NCBI GenBank assembly: GCA_021767625.1
Contig: JAASTB010000025.1
Span: 1-14,663 of the forward strand
From: Wenzhouxiangella sp.
GTDB taxonomy: Bacteria > Pseudomonadota > Gammaproteobacteria > Xanthomonadales > Wenzhouxiangellaceae
Direction: 5' to 3'
Length of the DNA stretch: 14,663 bases
Of this stretch, positions 10,687 through 14,663 are shown piece by piece; the first letter of the stretch is position 1, and every line of letters begins with the position of its first letter. The notes under the pieces are model-generated. The model ran no database searches and had not been told where the DNA came from. It worked only from the letters and a program-made list of their open reading frames with translations. The position numbers and the translations under genes are program-made.

Positions 10687-12345
10687 TCAGGAGGCGTTGC
10701 TCTGCCTCCGCAGACCCAGCCATCCCATCAGCCCGAGGCCCAGCGCCATCAGGATGCTGGCCCAGTGCCCCAGTGTCGGCACGGCCTGTGGTCCAATGGG
10801 CAAGCCGGTCAGCTCGTTCTCGACAGCGCCCGCATCACAGGCCGACCCCATCGCCGCGTCGGGGCGCGGCTGGCCACGCTGATCGACGCTAAAGGTGCTG
10901 CCGCAGCCGCCGCTGCCGGATGGGATCAGGTTCACCGCCGAGCCGCCAAACGCCGGCATGTGGGTCATCGTAGGCCCGCCGTTGCCAGCCAGTCCGCCGA
11001 GCATCGGGTCGCTGCCCACGGCCCCGCTGGTGGCGGCATCCGGTGAGAAGATGCCTGTCGTCGGCGCCACGCCCACCACTGAGAAGCTCATGATGAACGT
11101 CGTGCCGTCATTGGGCGCACCCCGGTTGTTGTCCAACCGACTCGAGAAGAAGTCCGAGATATTCTCGCTCGTAACCTCGTCCGGCGAGAGCCCGGCCTTT
11201 GCCGCCCGTGGCAGGAACCAGCTGCGGAAGCGCTCGGGCGAGTCCGCCGCCATTTCGAAGAAATCCTGCATGTTGGGCATGCCGGCCATGATGGCAGCCG
11301 AAGTCTCCATATCACCGCTGCCGGAACTGGCACTGTTGCCCTGGATGATGGAGTTGCCGATGTTCGGCTCGGCGTAGTAGCCGTAGGCATAAGCACCGGC
11401 GTTGAACATCGTCAGCCCGCCACCGGCTCCGCTGGTGGCCGAGTTGCCGGTGATCGTCGTGCCGGCGAACTGCGGCTGGAAGTCACCGTAGTACGAGCCG
11501 AAGAAACCGGTGTTGATGACGTACAGGCCGCCGCCCTGCGGCGCACTGTTGCCGGAGATGGTGCTGTTGGTCATCGAAAAGCCGGTGTCCGGGGCGTAAC
11601 CATACTTGTCGCTGTTGTAGACCGCTGCGACGAAGCCGCCGCCAGCCGTCGCGGCCGCGTTGCCGGAAATGGTTGAGCCCGACACGGTGATGGAATCGTT
11701 CGCATAACCGTGATCGGCATAGGCATAGATACCTCCGATCGGGCCGGTCGTCGCCGTATTGCCCGAAATCGTGGAATCCGTGATCGTGGTCGAACCACCA
11801 GTCACGATGACGCCGCCGCCGATATCGGCCGTATTGCCGCTAACGGTCGAGTTCGTCATTTCCAGGCCGCCGGAAGCGAAGACGCCGCCGCCCTGGTAGG
11901 CCGAGTTGCCCGACACGGTCGTGTTGGTAATGGTCAGCCCGCCGACCCCGAGAATGCCACCACCCTGGTAGTAGCCGCCGTAGTAGGTGCCGGTGCAGTT
12001 GGTCACCGTCATGTCCGAAACGGACAGGGCATAGGTGGAAGACAGGCAGGCGAATGAGCCATCGCCGTCGAGCGTGACGTCGCTTCCCATGAGCTCAGCG
12101 TCTTCCGTCAAGCCCGGCAGATTGGAGGCAAGAACGATCGTGTCCCCGGTGATGCCGGACATGTCGATCGTGTGCGGACCAGCTGCGGCGTTGGCGTCGG
12201 TAATGGCCTGGCGAAGGCTTCCGGCGCCGGCGTCGGCGTTGGTTGTGACATTGAACGTTGCGGCCTGAGCCAGGCCCGTGGCCAGCGCGAAGCTGATTCC
12301 GACGGCCAGAGGAGCGCGTCGGAGCGCGGACTTGCTGGTCTGCAT
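10687..12345 (-). CDS. Beta-helix surface/exported protein with choice-of-anchor Q region and IPTL-CTERM sorting signal
   Basis: This 552-aa exported protein starts at the ATG at 12345, which has GGAGGA upstream; an in-frame ATG 84 bp earlier lacks one. Residues 1-28 are a signal peptide ending LAQAA. FNVTTNADAGAGSLRQAITDANA follows in two pieces, the usual opening of these proteins. Residues about 115-345 form a right-handed beta-helix of about seven coils, each marked by a SGN(S/T)A-GGG motif, with Tyr/Gly-rich loops (TYYGGYYQGGG). A helical insert lies at about 338-407. The tail (GGLAGNGGPTMTHM, VDQRGQPRPD, CDAGAVE) is of choice-of-anchor Q type. Residues 522-552 (VPTLGHWASILMAL onward, then LRRQSNAS) are the IPTL-CTERM signal: motif, membrane helix, basic end. 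These signals are thought to direct processing by an exosortase-like system, and none is seen in this window. A strong terminator follows. A role in matrix or adhesion is inference. Confidence 0.87.
   Translation of the reverse strand: MQTSKSALRRAPLAVGISFALATGLAQAATFNVTTNADAGAGSLRQAITDANAAAGPHTIDMSGITGDTIVLASNLPGLTEDAELMGSDVTLDGDGSFACLSSTYALSVSDMTVTNCTGTYYGGYYQGGGILGVGGLTITNTTVSGNSAYQGGGVFASGGLEMTNSTVSGNTADIGGGVIVTGGSTTITDSTISGNTATTGPIGGIYAYADHGYANDSITVSGSTISGNAAATAGGGFVAAVYNSDKYGYAPDTGFSMTNSTISGNSAPQGGGLYVINTGFFGSYYGDFQPQFAGTTITGNSATSGAGGGLTMFNAGAYAYGYYAEPNIGNSIIQGNSASSGSGDMETSAAIMAGMPNMQDFFEMAADSPERFRSWFLPRAAKAGLSPDEVTSENISDFFSSRLDNNRGAPNDGTTFIMSFSVVGVAPTTGIFSPDAATSGAVGSDPMLGGLAGNGGPTMTHMPAFGGSAVNLIPSGSGGCGSTFSVDQRGQPRPDAAMGSACDAGAVENELTGLPIGPQAVPTLGHWASILMALGLGLMGWLGLRRQSNAS
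11310..11960 (-). repeat. Array of SGN(S/T)A-GGG protein repeats (beta-helix coils)
   Basis: Within the IPTL-CTERM gene the encoded motif recurs about seven times: TVSGNSAYQGGG, TVSGNTADIGGG, TISGNTATTG, TISGNAAATAGGG, TISGNSAPQGGG, TITGNSATSGAGGG and IIQGNSASSGSG. Spacing is about 25-45 residues. The repeats are diverged at DNA level, which argues for an old array and not a recent slippage expansion. The motif resembles the GGA(I/L/V)/FxxN repeats of polymorphic outer-membrane proteins. Confidence 0.8.
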
Positions 12346-12540
12346 TAGGATTCCTCCCTCTTTAATGAAATGACAACAATCGATCCCGGAGTTTGTATCA
12401 CACTTTCGCGGGCCGTTTCCAGACCGCACGGGCAGATTTCCGCCATATTAGAGATCGGACAAACAACCAATAAACCCTGTGCGCGGAAGTCGGGCCGCGG
12501 AAAGGCATGGCACGGGAATCGGCCCTGAGCGCGATTCCGA

Positions 12541-13059
12541 CTACTGATGCAGGGCGCTCAGGATGGCGCGGCAGAATGCCGGCAGATCGCCCGGCACGCG
12601 GCTACTGATCAGGTTGCCGTCCACCACGACCTCCTCGTCCACCCACTCGGCGCCTGCGTTGACCATATCGTCGCGGATGGAGGCGAAGGAGGTGACGCGC
12701 CTGCCGCGAACGATGTCGGCCGATACGGCCATCCACCCTGCGTGACAGATCCAGGCGACCGGTTTGCCGGCATCGTTCAGGTCGCGGACGAACTCGACCA
12801 TAGATTGGTGACGCCGCATCCTGTCCGGCGCCATGCCACCCGGGATCACGACCGCGTCGAAATCCTCGGCACGGACTTCGTCCACGTTCTCGTCCACCGC
12901 CACGGCATATCCCTTGCCGCTGTGATAGACGTCCTTACCGGCCCCGATCACCGACACGCGGGCACCGGCCTCGATCAGGCGCAGGCGCGGGTAGTGCAAC
13001 TCGAGTTCCTGATACTCGTCTTCGGCCAGGATGGCGACGTGCTTGTCGCTGATGCTCAT
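12541..13059 (-). CDS. PfpI/DJ-1 family protein (type 1 glutamine amidotransferase-like)
   Basis: This 172-aa cytoplasmic protein belongs to the PfpI/YhbO branch of the DJ-1 superfamily, members of which have been described as proteases, glyoxalases or deglycases. The nucleophile elbow WICHAGW places the catalytic C105 and H106. E20 in ELELHYP matches the conserved Glu that supports the cysteine. VVIPGGMAPDRMR (70-82) is the usual strand-loop, and TSFASIRDDMVNAGAEWVDE and VVVDGNLISSRVPGDLPAF (in the last 55 residues) are strong family blocks. It is full length for a single-domain PfpI protein. AGGAGG lies about 7 bp before the ATG at 13059. It is 195 bp upstream of the IPTL-CTERM start on the same strand. 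No terminator is obvious between them, but the gap argues for separate transcription. A role in stress or carbonyl detoxification is inference. Confidence 0.92.
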   Translation of the reverse strand: MSISDKHVAILAEDEYQELELHYPRLRLIEAGARVSVIGAGKDVYHSGKGYAVAVDENVDEVRAEDFDAVVIPGGMAPDRMRRHQSMVEFVRDLNDAGKPVAWICHAGWMAVSADIVRGRRVTSFASIRDDMVNAGAEWVDEEVVVDGNLISSRVPGDLPAFCRAILSALHQ

Positions 13060-13219
13060 TCTCTCCTCCTCTTTCTGGAAATCTGCCTATCCAACTTAGT
13101 GAAGCTCCGTGGAGACAAGATCAACCCCCCGACCGCTGGCACATTAGGGACACGCATCCAGCCGCGACAGCCAACGGGGAAACGATCGTTCGATTCGATG
13201 CCCACGGCTACCCGGGGCG
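13060..13219. other. Intergenic spacer between the ZIP gene and the PfpI gene
   Basis: This 160-bp stretch contains the PfpI ribosome-binding site at its left edge and no reading frame, hairpin with T-tract or palindrome that I could support. It should hold the PfpI promoter and the end of the uvrB-ZIP transcript, but neither could be placed. Confidence 0.5.
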
Positions 13220-13939
13220 TCATCCTGCGCCGATGATTCCGTGGCCGATCATGCCCAGGAGAAAGCCGCCTACGGCACCGAGCGGCGGCGCCCAGTGCCT
13301 CTCCAGCCGGGCCTGCGGCGCGATGTCCTGGAACACCAGGTAGAGAATGCCGCCGGAGGCAAAGAGCATGATCGAGGCGACCACCGCCTGCGCTTCGACC
13401 AGCAGGAAGAATCCGGCCAGGGCGGCAGCCGGCCCCAACAGCGCAATGGCGCTAAAAGTGACCAGAATCCTGGCCGGGGAAGCGCGCGTGCTGGCGTCGA
13501 TCTCGCGATAGGCATTGAAGGCCTCGGGCAGGTTCTGCATGGCGATCAGGACGGCCAGGAGCAAGGCCGTGCCCGATCCGCTGGCGAAAACGGCCCCGAG
13601 CGCCATGGCCTCGGGCAGGAAGTCGGCCAGCATCGCGGCCAGCTGGCTGGCGGAGGTCGCCTTGCGAGCAAGCCACCAATCGAGCCCGAAGAAGAACAGC
13701 CCCCCGAGAACGAACCAGCCGGCGGAGGCAACCAGGGGGAGGCCTTCCATACCATCCGGCACGAGAACGAGGGCGACGGCCGACAGCAGGGCACCGCCGC
13801 CAAAGGCGATAACGGAATGACGCAATTCCGCTTCGAGCCAGTCGGGGCGGATGCGCTCGACCGACGCCAGGGCCGCGCCGGCGGGAACGCTCAATCCGGC
13901 CCCGGTCGCAATCAGCAGCACCGTGATCCATTCAGGCAT
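13220..13939 (-). CDS. ZIP-family divalent metal transporter (divergent)
   Basis: This 239-aa inner-membrane protein has about eight hydrophobic segments, consistent with the ZIP fold that moves zinc or other divalent metals into the cytoplasm. The start is the ATG at 13939 (MPEWITVLLIATGAG). The frame is open further upstream, but that part is the Arg/Ser-rich shadow of uvrB. Key ZIP positions are recognisable but altered. D106-F-L-P-E110 lies in transmembrane segment 4. Q135-N-L-P-E139 lies in transmembrane segment 5, where HxxPEG or HNxPE is usual in zinc importers. Related bacterial proteins with D-x-x-PE and NLPE exist, so this is probably a sub-branch with different specificity or direction. 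It follows uvrB by 40 bp on the same strand and may be co-transcribed with it. Confidence 0.85.
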   Translation of the reverse strand: MPEWITVLLIATGAGLSVPAGAALASVERIRPDWLEAELRHSVIAFGGGALLSAVALVLVPDGMEGLPLVASAGWFVLGGLFFFGLDWWLARKATSASQLAAMLADFLPEAMALGAVFASGSGTALLLAVLIAMQNLPEAFNAYREIDASTRASPARILVTFSAIALLGPAAALAGFFLLVEAQAVVASIMLFASGGILYLVFQDIAPQARLERHWAPPLGAVGGFLLGMIGHGIIGAG

Positions 13940-13979
13940 TGCGCTCGGACTCCATTGCGCCGTCGACACGCGGCGGGGT

Positions 13980-14663
13980 TCAGGTCGCGACCTTGAAACC
14001 CTGCTCGCGGATCTGGTGGATACGGTCGCGGATCTCGGCCGCCTTTTCGAACTCGAGGTCCTCGGCCGCCTTGAACATCTCCTTTTCGAGCTTCGAGATT
14101 TCCTTCGCCGCGTCCTCGGGGGAAACCGGCTCGACCTCGTAGCCGGACTCACGCTCTTCCGCGACCTTTCGCGCGGGTTTCTTCTTGCCCGGCATATGCT
14201 GGGCGTCGGCCATGATGTCGGCGATGTTCTTGCGGATGGTCTGCGGCGTGATCCCGTGTTCCTCGTTGTAGGCGATCTGCTTGGCCCGACGGCGTTCGGT
14301 CTCCTCGATGGCGCGCTTCATCGAATCGGTCACGCCGTCGGCATAGAGGATGGCCTTGCCGCGCTCGTTGCGCGCCGCACGACCGATGGTCTGGATCAGT
14401 GAACCCTCCGAGCGCAGAAAACCTTCCTTGTCAGCATCGAGGATGGCCACCAGCGAGACCTCCGGCATGTCCAGGCCCTCGCGCAGGAGGTTGATGCCGA
14501 CCAGGACGTCGAATGCGCCCAGCCTGAGATCACGAATGATCTCGACGCGCTCGACCGTGTCGATATCGGAGTGCAGGTAGCGCACCCGCACGTCGTGCTC
14601 GGCCAGGTACTCGGTCAGGTTCTCGGCCATGCGCTTGGTCAGCGTGGTGACCAGCACCCGATC
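13980..14663 (-). CDS. uvrB: UvrABC system protein B, C-terminal fragment (5' end outside window)
   Basis: These are the last 227 residues of the nucleotide-excision-repair damage-verification helicase, running off the right edge of the window; the frame is open to the last base (DRVLVTTLTKRMAENL). UvrB is loaded by UvrA onto damaged DNA and recruits UvrC. The fragment holds helicase domain 3 with YLHSDIDTVER, VLVGINLLREGLDMPEVSL, ILDADKEGFLRS and motif VI QTIGRAARN. The UvrB/YAD-box region NEEHGITPQTI follows, then a variable Lys-rich linker. The C-terminal UVR domain is EISKLEKEMFKAAEDLEFEKAAEIRDRI (in pieces), the UvrC contact. All conserved residues expected here are present. A ZIP transporter gene begins 40 bp downstream. 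Confidence 0.98.
   Translation of the reverse strand, partial: DRVLVTTLTKRMAENLTEYLAEHDVRVRYLHSDIDTVERVEIIRDLRLGAFDVLVGINLLREGLDMPEVSLVAILDADKEGFLRSEGSLIQTIGRAARNERGKAILYADGVTDSMKRAIEETERRRAKQIAYNEEHGITPQTIRKNIADIMADAQHMPGKKKPARKVAEERESGYEVEPVSPEDAAKEISKLEKEMFKAAEDLEFEKAAEIRDRIHQIREQGFKVAT

Noticed and set aside
12350..12450. GGAAAC...TGATAC upstream of the IPTL-CTERM gene as a sigma-E-type promoter
   Set aside because: The -35 is only partly right and the -10 does not match the usual TCTGA or CGTCA forms. Several equally weak sigma-70 pairs can be drawn in the same region.
1..14663. CRISPR array, tRNA, rRNA, riboswitch, transposase or phage att site
   Set aside because: I looked for regular spaced repeats, cloverleaf ends, known ligand-RNA cores and integrase/transposase motifs and saw none that could be supported.

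Overview
The window is a 14.7 kb stretch of high-GC chromosomal DNA. It most likely comes from a gammaproteobacterium near the Xanthomonadales/Chromatiales border, for example a Wenzhouxiangella-like marine or saline lineage. This is inferred from the gene set: B12-dependent MetH, a FkpA/Mip-type FKBP paired with a YaiL-like DUF2058 protein, a YtrA-type GntR/ABC operon, a TIGR03032 protein, a FecA-like receptor and an IPTL-CTERM protein. No marker fixes the genus. Genes are dense, no gap exceeds 300 bp, and I saw no tRNA, rRNA, CRISPR array, transposase or phage gene.

Layout from left to right. (1) The 3' end of metH (+), followed by a roughly 160-bp inverted-repeat element. (2) On the minus strand, an exported FKBP peptidyl-prolyl isomerase followed by a DUF2058 gene. 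(3) Divergent from these, a compact plus-strand operon: small exported-looking protein, YtrA-type GntR repressor, ABC ATPase, ABC-2 permease and small membrane protein. It has a clear sigma-70 promoter with a GGTG-N16-CACC palindrome lying across the -10 box. (4) A 748-aa fusion whose N-terminal half resembles an aspartyl/asparaginyl beta-hydroxylase that has lost its iron ligands and whose C-terminal half is a TIGR03032 domain. (5) A convergent, probably GNAT-like gene of unknown role. (6) A FecA-like TonB-dependent receptor with a Fur-box-like site in its promoter, then a DUF4156 lipoprotein. (7) On the minus strand, a beta-helix IPTL-CTERM surface protein and a PfpI/DJ-1 family protein. (8) Also on the minus strand, the 3' end of uvrB followed by a ZIP-family transporter.

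How the genes work together. The clearest unit is the GntR/ABC operon (about 2014-4909). Its genes overlap or nearly touch, and the promoter carries the kind of operator its own GntR protein would be expected to bind, so it looks like a self-repressed export or envelope-stress module. Two unrecognised small membrane or exported proteins bracket it. The receptor and its Fur-like promoter form an iron-uptake unit. The other genes are housekeeping (metH, uvrB, FKBP) or single accessory genes.

The items most worth a second look are the degenerate-hydroxylase/TIGR03032 fusion, the YtrA-type operon with its operator and two unknown proteins, the inverted-repeat element after metH, the helical insert in the IPTL-CTERM protein, and an 18-bp tandem duplication in the ABC ATPase just before its signature motif. 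I found no complete system that I could confidently call undescribed.
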